Assembly: GCF_964340395.1 (NCBI RefSeq)
Contig: NC_135554.1
Span: 28,014,592-28,078,591, forward strand
DNA from: Glandiceps talaboti
Taxonomy: Eukaryota; Hemichordata; Enteropneusta; Spengelidae
Reading direction: 5' to 3'
Length of the DNA: 64,000 bases
The position numbers and the translations under genes are program-made. Under the pieces are notes generated by a model that made no database searches, was not told the DNA's origin, and saw nothing but the letters and a program-made list of their open reading frames with translations. Shown here one piece after another: positions 1-12,500 of the stretch. Position 1 is the first letter of the stretch, and each line of letters begins with the position of its first letter.

Positions 1-46
1 CTATTTCTAGATTGATACCATCAATCCAGAGTCACTATACACGTCG

Positions 47-49
47 AAT

Positions 50-132
<83 letters not shown>

Positions 133-135
133 TTT
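47..135. repeat. (TTTA)n microsatellite
   Basis: About 22 uninterrupted TTTA units. On the minus strand this is the (TAAA)n 3' tail of the adjacent LINE remnant. Confidence 0.95.
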
Positions 136-858
136 GAGATGTCTACAGGATTACCCCATTTACAGACACTCTGAAATTGGAAAGACTAAAATACATACAA
201 TATTTACAAAACTAGTAAAAATAGAAATAAAATAAATTAAAAGATGATCAAAATTGCCGAAATTGCGTTAAGTTCACACACCAACTATTTCATTTAGGAC
301 ATCTTTTCTAAAAGTACTGAGACTTGAAAATATGTCAGTGTTTTGCAAGGTGTTGATAAAATTGAAGGTCCTAGGTAAAAACGAGTTTTTCCTTTGAATA
401 AAATTAAAACGTGCCATTTTAACTGTGTATTGGGAAAGGAGATTCCTGGATGGTACATGAAACAGCCATTTAAGCATTTATATTAAAAAGACTGCATCCA
501 GCAATTTCCTACGAGATTGAAGACTTTGAATATTAAAATACTGACAAAGATTACTGCAATCGAGGTTTACTCCTTTACCAGGGAACGATTTTCCAAAATA
601 AAGGTAGTTGAGGAATTTATGCTGGACCCTTTCAATTTTAGTGATTAAATACTTCTGATGGGGTGACCAAACTTGTGGACAATACTCTAGTTGACTCCGT
701 ATAAGCGATTTATATAAATTAATGATACAAGAACTGTCATGGAAATGCTTGCAGGTACACTTTATCAAACCAACTAGCCTGTAAGCCTTTAGGACGATGT
801 TCTGAATGTGTAACTCCCAGCTTAAATTAGTTGAATTAGGCAGCACGATGTTTTGCAT
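136..858 (-). pseudogene. 5'-truncated non-LTR retrotransposon (LINE), reverse transcriptase C-terminus
   Basis: Minus-strand frame 858-274 encodes WELHIQNIVLKAYRLVGLIK, LYKSLIRSQLEYCPQVWSPH and IERVQHKFLNYLYF, the pattern after the RT thumb of Jockey/CR1-like LINEs. One in-frame TAA (478-480) splits it from a typical LINE tail (LLSQYTVKMARFN, LPRTFNFINTL). The element ends in a 3' (AAAT)n tail, read on + as the TTTA microsatellite at about 47-135. It is truncated at the 5' end near 860 and clearly dead. Confidence 0.8.
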
Positions 859-947
859 GTCTCATACGGTACATCTTGTTATACATTACATATACAGACT
901 AAGACAGCGTGCAGACATTTAGAATAATTTATCATATCTCAAGGAAC

Positions 948-1083
948 ACAAATCAACATCTCTGTCTGATATGATGAAACCAGGAAGGTTCAAACATATA
1001 CTGTTTATTTGTGTTCACAGTGAGATAAAATGTAATTTGTGTATTTCATGACAAAAACGTCGTACCGCCTAATCATTGAAACA
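948..1083. mobile_element. Palindromic repeat family A, partial copy
   Basis: Shares the stretch cacaaatcaacat...aggaaggttcaaac and a terminal gcctaat-attgaaac end with 25317-25597, and the outer arm in inverted form with 3091-3300. Only about half of the element is present. Confidence 0.5.
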
Positions 1084-1099
1084 AATAGATGACAAATAC

Positions 1100-1162
<63 letters not shown>

Positions 1163-1165
1163 GGT
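1100..1165. repeat. (GTT)n microsatellite
   Basis: About 21 TTG units; the opposite strand reads as poly-Asn. This is not a gene. Confidence 0.95.
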
Positions 1166-1779
1166 TGTTGTTTTGTTTTGTTTTGTTTGTTTTTTTGTTT
1201 TGGGGGTTATCAAAACCTTGTATAAGCTTCATATAGCTTTACTTTAAGAAAAACAAAACATAGTACAAGTCCGTGTTTTATTGCAACTTGATAAATTGAA
1301 AAATATGTATACACTAGTCATCACTACGTCATGTCCGGTCTTCGCTGCATCTGTCGCCTTTCCATTCCTCACATATATGTATACATAGTTTGATTATTTG
1401 TGTTTACTTCTGATTACAAATAATATAATTTCTTTTATTTAGCTGGTTTACTATCAAACCATTTTCTGTGCGTACGATATCAAACTTTTAAAACCATGTT
1501 ATGTTGTGTTGCAGTTGTTGTTAATGATGATGTTGTGGTTATTGTTGTTGATATTGTTTTCTATTTATTGAAGTAACAAACATTGCTTGACATTGTGTAT
1601 AAGTAGAAAAGCCGCATAGTAAAGTTGAAAATAAAATGTCAACATAAATACGTGTTATAATTTGTAAACTCTCTCGACATTACAATAATCTAAAAACTAT
1701 ATTATCATGGGGAAAAGGTTAGAATGAAAATTGACGATAAATTATATAATGTTTCAAATGTTTTGATTTGGAAAGAACA

Positions 1780-1992
1780 CTACCACACACTGAGTGATGA
1801 CCTTAGATGTCACCTAAAATACCGCGCCACCAACGACAAGAATATGAAATTCTTTCAAAGTTTCCCATGAGTCCCTCTTCCAACATGGCTGAAACAGGAA
1901 GAGGGAAGTGTTGAATTTCTGTGAAGTTCGGGAGTTTTCAGAAAGAATTTATTTACCTCTGCTGTCAGTCGGAAAAGACGTGAAAGGAGAAA
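1780..1992 (+). promoter_or_regulatory. Presumed promoter/5' UTR of USP24
   Basis: The 210 bases before the start codon are more GC-rich than the flank, with CpGs around 1820-1850 and 1965-1985. No TATA box is evident. The start context is GAGAAAATGG, with A at -3 and G at +4. Boundaries are inferred. Confidence 0.4.
1867..1914 (+). promoter_or_regulatory. Upstream ORF in the presumed 5' UTR
   Basis: A 15-codon ORF (MSPSSNMAETGRGKC) with two in-frame ATGs at 1867 and 1885 ends at TGA 1912-1914, 78 nt before the USP24 start. The second ATG lies in CCAACATGGCTGA, which resembles a YY1-type start-site motif, so it could mark the promoter or first transcribed bases instead. The transcription start is unknown, so whether the uORF is transcribed is inferred. 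Confidence 0.4.
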
Positions 1993-2262
1993 ATGGAGCC
2001 GAATGAGGAGCACGTGCAGACCCTTTTAAATATGGGGTTTTCAGATGTTAGTGAGATACGCAAAGCGTTGCGCTTGGGCAGAAACGATGTCAATGAGGCA
2101 GTTGCTATTTTAACGAATGAACAACCTGGTTCAAGTTATGACACCTTAGACGATGTAGAAATGAAAGACATGCAAGGGACAAGTTCGACAACACATGGAG
2201 GGGGTACAGGTGGAGATCCACCCCCTCCAAGCTACGATGAAGCGGTGGAACCGGTTTCTGAA
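1993..2262 (+). CDS. USP24: USP24 exon 1 (residues 1-90): UBA domain
   Basis: Starts at the first ATG of the only long frame here. It encodes the three-helix UBA with LLNMGFSD and [17 protein letters not shown], then an acidic, Gly/Pro-rich linker. The UBA is expected to bind ubiquitin. Donor gtaagg at 2263; ends in phase 0. The reading frame continues past the donor to 2319, but that part is intronic. Confidence 0.97.
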
Positions 2263-3438
2263 GTAAGGACATGTTTCATATTGCAAATCAAGTGTGATAA
2301 TGCCATGTTACAGGTGTGAGTTGCGTGGGCGAGGTGGTTATGTGGGCATTGCCACCTACCCAAAATATAGCATTTAGTATGTTCGTGCGGGTACTGTTTA
2401 GCAAATGCAACGACCAGAGCAACAGTAGTTTGGTGATTTATAATAATTTGTATGTTATTGGATATCTCCATCAAACACGTGTTATCTAATTTAGAGGTCT
2501 GCAGCGTCACCAGGTTGAACAGAATGGGAGTTACCACGATTCACACAAAACAAACCCTGGCCCCATCTCGTGTATGTAGTTTCGTTTTCAGTGCAGGATC
2601 AATTTGACAATTCTTAAAAATCTCAGAGAAAAGTCATAAAATGTCTACTCCTCATACATTTTCTACACACAAATAACTCGTTAAGCAGTATTCATGCTAA
2701 AATAAATGGCGAGGTGACATACATCGTTTTGTATTTACACACGTGACTTGGTCAAGTTGGTGTCACCGTTCATGAATAACTCATCACAACAGTGGGGTAT
2801 CAGCTTTGGAAAGGTTATACTAGTATGCAGATGTAGCTGCAATAATTGTAGCGTTTGATGTGATTTTGAGGGCTTTTTCGTCTGTTTTTGTGGGGGTTTT
2901 TTCTGTTCCGATGGTTAACCCGAATCAAACGCTACAATTCCCCTAACGCAAACGCAAATTGCTATTCAGGGTTTGAATTTAAAATTTGGACCATTCATAT
3001 GTACAAGGAAGACCTGTTTGTGCTCCCCCTCCTATTTGTGTGTTATTTTTCATTTGATGTATATTAACTGCCAATTCAGAAAGGCTATTAGTTTCAATTG
3101 GGTGACACACTGTTTTTCACATCTTATTCAATCTTTTTGTTACAAATTATAAAAACAAAATACAGATACTTATATGCACACACATGAAATGTTACATTTT
3201 ATCTCACTGTAAACACAAATAAACAGTTGTTTTTTTTGTGTTTGAATCTTCCTTGTTTCATCCAACAGTGAAGTTGATTTGTGTTCACATTAAAATAACA
3301 TGTATCATTTTATATATTTGCACAATGTCTATTCAAAAAGAACCTCAAGACATATCTGTTCTCCAGAGCAATCAAACTATAGTAATACAGTGCCTCTGAA
3401 CTCTACATCGTATGGAAACTGGTGCTTTATAAATTCAC

Positions 3439-3470
<32 letters not shown>

Positions 3471-6400
3471 CATTGTGATTTGGTAGTATAACAGTATCTT
3501 TGAATTGGTTTTCAGGAAGATCAGGGCCAAAATGGTCATGACAAAGTAGATGAAGAATCCAGTGCAGCTGTATCCAAAGAATTTCCTACAACAAATCTGT
3601 ATGAACTTGAAGGCAGGGTTTTCACAGAGCAGTGGTCCATTCCGTACAAACGAGAAGAATCCCTTGGCAAATGTCTACTAGGAGCAACAAGACTAGCTAA
3701 TGAAGGTAAGAATAGAAAATATATGATAATAAGTCTGAACGTAGTCACAGGTCTTCAATTCTGATTAATCAGTGATAATGTGTATTAATAATTTTCCTCC
3801 AAAGTTGCATGATATCCCAATGGTACTTAGTTCAAATGTCTAGATCTCTCTTATGGTGGTACAGACGTGATTTGATACCAAGGGTACATCTAGACTATAT
3901 GGTACTTAGTTCAAATCTTAAGATCTCTCTTATGGTGGTACAGAGATGATTTGATACCAAGGGTAGATCTAGACTATATGGTACGTAGTTCAAATCTTAA
4001 GATCTCTTTTATGGTGGTACAGAGATGATTTGATACCAAGGGTAGATCTAGACTATATGGTACTTATTTCAAATCTTAAGATCTCTTTTATGGTGGTACA
4101 GAGATGATTTGATACCAAGGGAAGATCTAGACTATATGGTACTTAGTTCAAATCTTAAGATCTCTCTTATGGTGGTACAGAGATGATTTGATACCAAGGG
4201 TAGATCTAGACTTAGTTTGATACTAAGGGAAGATCTAGACTATATGGTACTTAGTTCAAATCTTAAGATCTCTCTTATGGTGGTACAGAGATGATTTGAT
4301 ACCAAGGGAAGATCTAGACTTAGTTTGATACCAAGGGAAGATCTAGACTATATGGTACTTAGTTCAAATCTTGAGATCTCTTTTATGGTGGTACAGAGAT
4401 GATTTGATACCAAGGGAAGATGACATGGATACAGATAGTGATGACAGTACTACAGAAGTGATGACATAGCTACAGATAGTGATGACAGTACTCGTATTCA
4501 GAACATCAAAAGTGATGACATGGGAAATTTGCATGACAAAGCTATAGTGTAGTTAGCTATTATACATTGAAACTCACTATACATACAAGTTCACCAATAT
4601 TAATAAGGCTATTCATCAAATCACCATTTTCATTAATTTTCTAATGAATGCCATGGGCAAGGTTTTCCCCAGAGTCCAGACCTTTATATAGTGGTGGGTT
4701 TTAGCTTGAAGTACAATGTATCTTGTGACTTGTCACATTAGAAGTGAATAAACATACTAATGTACATGATGTACCTGTTTGCAGTGTGAATTTGGTAAAA
4801 CTTGTAGTTGCCCATACATTCAGCATAGTGTTTTTGCTAAGGTTGGGGAACTCTGGTAACAAAGAGCTAGAGAACAGATATAACTGATAAAGTTTCCTTT
4901 ACACTTCTGAAGTTCACCAAAATTGTATCAATAGGGAACCCCACTCACGTGACTATGAAACTGGGATAGATTTAACCTACTTACTGCCCATAACAACAGT
5001 ACATGTATTATATACCAGAAGTAATAAAACAAGATATAGTAGTAATAACATCCTTAATAAAGTTAATATTGTGCATAATAATAATGATCATATGACTATA
5101 GTAATAATGATAATGATCATATGACTATAGTAATAATGATCTGATCACATGACTATAATAATAATGATCTGATCATGTGACTATAATGATAATGATCATG
5201 TGACTATAGTGTACTATTGTAATTCAATTGAGATGAATAAGTCTTATTAGTTTTATCAGAAGGTAATAAACTTGCAGTAAAACAAGAAAGAGGTCATAAA
5301 CTGTTTTTCATTGAAGCTGTGAAAGATTTATTGATTTAATTGATGTAAAGTATGTATAATTCCTTTGTACTATAAGATGGACATTTTTCTTCTGTCCCAT
5401 TTTGACAAAAATCATTGATAACTCTTAATTTTGTTTGTGATTTTGATTTTATGCAAAAAAAAAATGAATATACGCAATGTACATTGTAAATGTAACTTTC
5501 TTAATTCAAACAGTGAATGATTGAAATAGGTCATGTGTAATGTTACCTGTACAATACTACAGGACATTCACATGTGCCATACATGTACCTTGTACATGTA
5601 CATGTCAGATGAAATGAAATCTAATTTGAGAAATGTGTACTCAGAAAGCAATGTGAACATAGATACATGTATCCATCCACATCTATTCCTATGTACATGT
5701 ATAATGCTACTGTCACCTTTTCGTCAAATATAACCATCAGGCTTTGAATTATTTGTACCTGCAGTACAATTATGTCATGCTAGGGAGTCAAAATAGAACA
5801 TTAAGGTCAGGACTTATTCTCATACATATGATTTATACATGTAGTAATGCGTGTGTAGTACATGTAGCAAAATCCATGGTGTCAACCAAGAAACTAAATG
5901 ATTGTGATTTTTATGACTTGCACAGGTTGTAAACTTTCATGGTGTCAACCAAGAAACCAAATGACTATGATTTTTATGACAAGCCTAGGTTGTAAAATTC
6001 ATGGTGTCAACCAAGAAATAATAACTTTATTACTATTTTATAAATGTGAATATTGTATGTGAAAGACCAGCACTGAAGGGTCAGTGATTTATTTGTTTCA
6101 AATACAAACACTCAATTCTATACTGTAGTCTGTACCTAACTAGTTTATCAGGATTCACTGCCAGCTGGTGCAATCATTTAGAGTTCACAGATGGGCTATG
6201 TAATTTATGTGATCGTGGGGCTAGGATTCAGGGGTCATGAAAGTAATCATATTTTTATTATTAAACAAGTTGCTCATTCCTTGTCATCTGTTATTTGTGA
6301 ATTGTTGCCTTTCACTTTCTTTTTTGGAGTAAATGTAATGTGTAAATAAGAAATATTTCTAGCAATAAATACATGAAATAAAAATGTAGTTGTTTGACAA

Positions 6401-8322
6401 CCAAGCGAACCGCTGTGTTTATTACAATGTAGAATGTTTTACCTGATGAACATACATTGTATATAAGCCCCTCCCCCCCCCCCCCAAAAAAAAAAAAATG
6501 TTTCTGGTCAGCGTGTGCATCACACCAATATACCCATTCGTCGGTCTTTTATTTCGTGCCTGTCCAGCCCACGCAGTCTGCTGATCCAGGGGGAACTGGT
6601 GTTGCAGTGCTGGAAATATGAATCAAAATGTTCCAAATTGTCATTATTTTCCCCAAGTTTTCATAACTTATGCTAGAGGAGCTGAGGTATAATTATTCCC
6701 CAATATTTTTCTTCATTCAGCCAGAAAATACTCGTGACCTAAGGCTTTGTCACTACTTGTCTCGTGACAAATGACTAGACCCCTTAGGTCACTCATATTT
6801 TCCTTGGCTGACCGAAGGAAAATATTTGGGAATACTATCTAAACATGCCGTTGACATATTGTCTAAAAGATTTAGACATTTTATGTGGCACTGATTAACA
6901 GCTAGGGTGTGTACATACATAAAACAGTCATATGGTTGACTGTCGGACTCTGGTCTCTACCACTGTGGTCGCCATGTTGTAACTTAGTATATCAACTCAT
7001 TGTAGAATTTTGATATTACCACACTTAAATCTCTTCATATGAAAAATACACAATATTCATTTGCATTAGAATAGGGGATGTCATACATTGTATACATTAA
7101 TACATGAATAATTATGATTTCATTTAGATAGACAGCATTCTACATCTTGTTCCTACAATTCAATTTACAATGTGTACTTTTTGTAGTTCAATTTCTCATA
7201 GAATTGCAGTGTTCTGTTATCAAATCAACTAAGTCTTTATGATCTAGATACATATGTACATGTATACAGATGTTCAAGTCATTCATCAAGAAAACAACAG
7301 GTGCAGATAGCTGTCAAACAGTTAACAGCTTTGTACTAAATTATGAAAGTCTTCTCCATATTTTAATTGTTTTCACAAACAATGTGTGTTAAATGTAAAT
7401 GGCCAGCTGAGTTAATAGGATTTTTTATTCCTGAGTGGTTTAGGAAATACTAGTATACTGACTTGAAATACTCATGTACAAAAAATAGTGATTACATGTA
7501 CATATAGAATCATGTATATTGCATAAAATATCATGTTTAAGATCAGCAAATGTACTATATAGCAGTAACGTATGAAAAAACTCAAAAGTTATCAGATACC
7601 AGACTTGGCCGCTAGTGTTGGCATTGATTGTTGAATTGGACTTTCCAAAGAGTGTAATTGTTTATATACAAGGGTTTTATCAACTGAGTTTATCTTGAAA
7701 ATTGCAGTTGTGTCTATTCCTTTCACACATTGGTCATTTGAATTTGATAGTAATAAATCTATCCAATGTCTGTTTTCTAACATTGTGTCTGTTTTAATTG
7801 ATGTAATTTATACCTTAATGGATTCTATCTAATTGTTTTCTCTATTCTCTAGGTTTGATGGATGCTGATGAAAACTGTATGAGGTTCATTGACAGATGTA
7901 TGCCTGAAGCTTTCAAGAAGTTGATGACGTCTGGTGCTGTTCATCGGTGGGGAAGTGAAATACAGGATGGAATATATTATATGTTACAGTTGTTAATAGA
8001 TCTTATAGCAACAAGATTAAAGCATGACCCCATACCTGTTGGTTTGCTTAATATACTAGGAATGGTAAGTGTTGTTATGGTAACATTGGTTGAATTAGTC
8101 AAATTGAAAGATACTCATGATAATGATGATGATGATATACGATGATATGATGATGATGAGATGATATACGATGATGATGATGATGATGATGATGAGATGA
8201 TATACAATGATGATGATGATGATAATGAGATGATATACGAAGATGATGATGATGATAATGAGATGATGTACAATGATGATGATGATGATATGATATACGA
8301 TGATGATGATGAGATGATATAC

Positions 8323-8353
<31 letters not shown>

Positions 8354-9521
8354 GTGATGACGACAATGACGATAATGATGATGTTGGTGGTGTTGACAAC
8401 GTGATGCCATTATTATGTTGATATGTACATGTGATAACGCCAAACAAAATATGTTTGAAAATATTGTGTACAGTGCATAGTTTGATGGAAATTATTGAAA
8501 TATGTGCAGATCAATCTTTTTCAGACAGCTTGTCCAACATTGTACATTGTATTATGGCTTTGAAATATGTCTAATAATTAATGTTCATAAAAATGAAGAT
8601 ATACACAGTTAACATTAACTTACAGTCATTACCACTCCAGATTTGTGTGATATGTATGTTTTTGTTTTGTTTTGTTTTGTTTTGTTTTGTTTTGCTTTGC
8701 TGTTGTTGTTTTTCTCTGAGGACAAAACTCGATTAGTTGTTTCGTCAACTATTTTTGCCCTCATTAAAATAAAGTATTATTATTATTATAAAGTATTATT
8801 ATAATTACCACTTTACATTGGAAGTGATGATGTTAATCTGTTTTCTATTTGATCCACAGGCATTTGATCCTGAAACAGAGTTCCATTTTAAAAACAGAGC
8901 CAAGCGATGGGACAGAATCAAATATGAAGACATCTTTGGTCCTAACCAAAGCTATGCAGTGTGCCCTCCATTTAGTACATACAGAGAACCATATGGTTGG
9001 CTTGTTAATCTTATTAACAGGGTAAGGAAATAGCAAATTAACCGAGTTTTAGCATTTAATGTGTATGTGTATTCCCTAATTTATTTCCACTAACGAAAAA
9101 AAATGTTTGGTTCTGGTTACCCGACCCCACCTAGTTTTTCACACCAACCCTAAACTTATTTTTATGTATTTGGGATAAAAAATATTAAAGTCATGAAACT
9201 GACATCAACTGAAAAAGACAATATAAAAGTGTTCTTCCAATCTGTAATGGCTGTACATTTGATGAGAAGAAACCAATAACACAGAGACCATATGGAAAAC
9301 AACAGAAAACATAACTAACTGAACTAGACACTCACACATGAAAAAAAAAATCTACCTACCCCACCTATTCTAAAATTGAGCACAATTCGAACCACATAAT
9401 TTTTTTATTAGGCCTAATAACTAGGATATTACATTTCCTAAAAGTAACTACAGTAGAAAATTACAATGTAGCAGGTAAACAATATGTCTGTTTCTATGAA
9501 TTCTATTTATTTTGCTGTTAC

Positions 9522-9564
<43 letters not shown>

Positions 9565-12500
9565 CTTTATTTTTTGTGGTTAGATTCTATAAAGTCTCTA
9601 AACAAACATTATGTGAAAAGTTTATGAAATAAGTTTATAGACTTCTACAAAAATTCCACCAAAAATTCCTTAGAACTTTTTCGTAAAGGGACAATGGTAC
9701 TTTTTGTTCGAGTGAAATTTCCCTTTTTCAGTAGCACACTTCCTTGCCCTACACTGTGAAATTTGAGAAGAGAAGTCCTTAGATATGATGAGCAGAAATT
9801 GCTCAAAGTAAATAAATAAAGAATTGAATTGAATACATCTGACTGCTTCACAAAGATCAAAAAGCAAGTTTGCAATAACTGCTTTATAATATCCACTATT
9901 GCCCGGTATATTATGTCAATTCATACACAAGTTCTCTTCTTCCACTTTTGATTGAGAAACAGGTATGTTTCAAAATCACCTGTCCTTCTTCAGTGTCTAA
10001 ATGGATCTGACAGAATGATCCAGATCTAATGGAGGTGTTGAGTAACCAGAGGTGTGAAAAGGTTAGCTTCAATATATGTTCAGGTGTGAAAGTACTTGTC
10101 AGTTATGTAAATCTCAATCAAAAGTGGAAGAAGAGAACTTGTGTATGAATCTTAATGCTTCCATGATGAATATACATAGTATTATATTATGTAAATGTTG
10201 TGAAATTGGTCAGCTATTCACTCAGTAACTGTGACCATAGACCCTCCACCCACATAGACCCTCCATCCATGAGGGTCTATGCTGTGACCAAACTAAATGT
10301 AAGAACTATGCAGAAATTGTAAATTGAATAATGTTGATAGTTTCTTTATCTATGAAATCATCAATACTAAAATAATGCCATTGGGATGAAAATGTTTTGT
10401 AGAGTGGGGCTTTGCATAATGTCAAAAGAAGATTTTATGCAAAGCTTACATGTACTGTGATAGAGCTGTAGATATAGGTAACAAATAATTGCTTAATCAC
10501 TTGAAAGCAAGCTACAATTGAAATAATAAAAATTCCAATGAAAGGAAAATTTATAAGAGGACAGATTTTTATATGTCATTGAATGATTTATTCCTGATCA
10601 CTATAGTGCAAGTCAGTTTACAAGTATAAAAGGCTATAGGAGTGTGAATATCCAGTGTATACTCATATAAGAGGCTATAGGAGTGTGAATATCCAGTGTA
10701 TACTCATATAAAAGGCTATAGGAGTGTGAATATCCAGTGTATACTCAAATAAAAGGCTATAGGAGTGTGAATATCCAGTGTATACTCATATAAAAGGTGT
10801 TCTTCTCTTTCATTTAAAACTGTACTAGGTGTAAGTAGAGGGACAACCAACATTATATTCACTTGAAAATTGTTAAAATACCCATACTAGACATCGTACA
10901 TGTTAATTTGGTGTTGATTTTATCCATAAGTAGAACAGTAACATGTCAAAATCATTATTGCGTTAGCGGCACTGATTTTTGGGTGATTTATTATGTCTAC
11001 AGTTACACAAATATGTTTACCTACAGATGATTCAGTATGTTCAACGTTTACTATATTATGAGTAAGTCATTAATCCTAACAATGTCTAATGATAAATATA
11101 TATCAATATTTAATATCTAACAAAATAGTTTTTAAAAAATTTCTTGTTGACAGCTTTAAATTTTCATTTTTCATTTCTTTTGAACAGTTTGCAGAAAAAG
11201 AAGGATTTGAATCCTGCAGTACTAGAATGTTGGAATCAACAGATGAACTAGATGCACCAGTAAGTCAGTTTGAACCTGTATAGTTGTATTTTAGGATACA
11301 ACTTTAGAGGGAGAGAGGGAGGGAGGGGGAGGGGGAGGAGGAGTGTGAATGACTTAGTGAGTGTGTATTATGGTCTCACAAGTCTGGAAATGGCATTTGA
11401 TGTCACATTTCTTTGAGTAGTACATGATATAGTTGTGTACCATGAAGTGCTGATACAATCATTGTAATTACATTACAGTTGATGGCAGCATTACTGTATC
11501 CATTTGGATTATGTGCTGAATACCTGAATGCACAGAAAGTTTCAACTATACTGCAACCCATGATGGAAAAAGCTATCAAGTATGTACAGGAACTAGAAGA
11601 AAATGATCTCAAACACAAGGTAGGTACAAACTGTATAACTACCTAATTGTTCTATCACAGTTAGAGGTGCCACTCTCTCTCCTCAGTACAGTAACCTGTG
11701 ACATTTCAGCCACATGTGCTTTTTGAAATAGTTAAAAGAAATATTGAGTAATCTCTCCCCCTCCCCCCCCCCTCAGTACAGTAACCTGTGACATTTCAAC
11801 CATGTGTGCTTTTTGAAATAGTTAAACGAAATATTGAGTAATCTCCCCCCCCCCCCCCCCCCCCCCCTCCTCGGTACAGTAACCTGTGACATTTTTTTGA
11901 AATAGTTAAAAGAAATATTGACTAAGCCCGAGCTTCGCCTAACACGTCAACAAAAGGTCAGCCCTATGTGGTCGATGAGGGCGCACAGTACAGGGATACT
12001 GGGATACGAGTACAATTATGCAGTAGATACAAACAAAACAACCCAACTTTTAGCTATTTATGCGAAGCTCTGAAGACTGTGAGAGAGTCTAGATTGTTAC
12101 CATAATTCTTCCCCTTTGTCATCAGGGTTTCTAAAAGTTAAACATCAGCATAAAAACACTAATAGAACACATCAAATAACAATCAAGTTGATAAAGGTTT
12201 GATTACAATTACATGATGATGTATATATAGCTTATTAATGTTTACTGGTATTCTCCTTTTATTTTATAAGAAATCTGGCAGTGTGTCTGATCTGCTATCT
12301 TCAATGAAGTTATTGTGCATGCATTTATGGACCCAAGATGTGACAGCAATTGATGATCTCAGACTAGATATTGCACTCAGGATGCTGAAATCGCCACATT
12401 TTAATGCAAAAATGAATAGTTTAAAAGAGGTGAGTGATGTAGCGTAGTGGTTAGTGCACAGGATTAGCAGGTTCGAATCCCACTGGAAACAGGGGATTTT

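Noticed and set aside
8099-8447. Poly-His, poly-Ser and poly-Asp ORFs
   Set aside because: Six-frame readings of a GAT microsatellite in intron 3.
9645-9896. Minus-strand ORF of 83 codons as a LINE tail
   Set aside because: Adjacent (TTTA)n suggests it, but the peptide lacks the recognisable RT-tail motifs seen at 274-858 and 52931-53074.
12436-12490. Functional tRNA gene
   Set aside because: A and B boxes are present, but no acceptor stem or cloverleaf can be formed; fits a SINE head.
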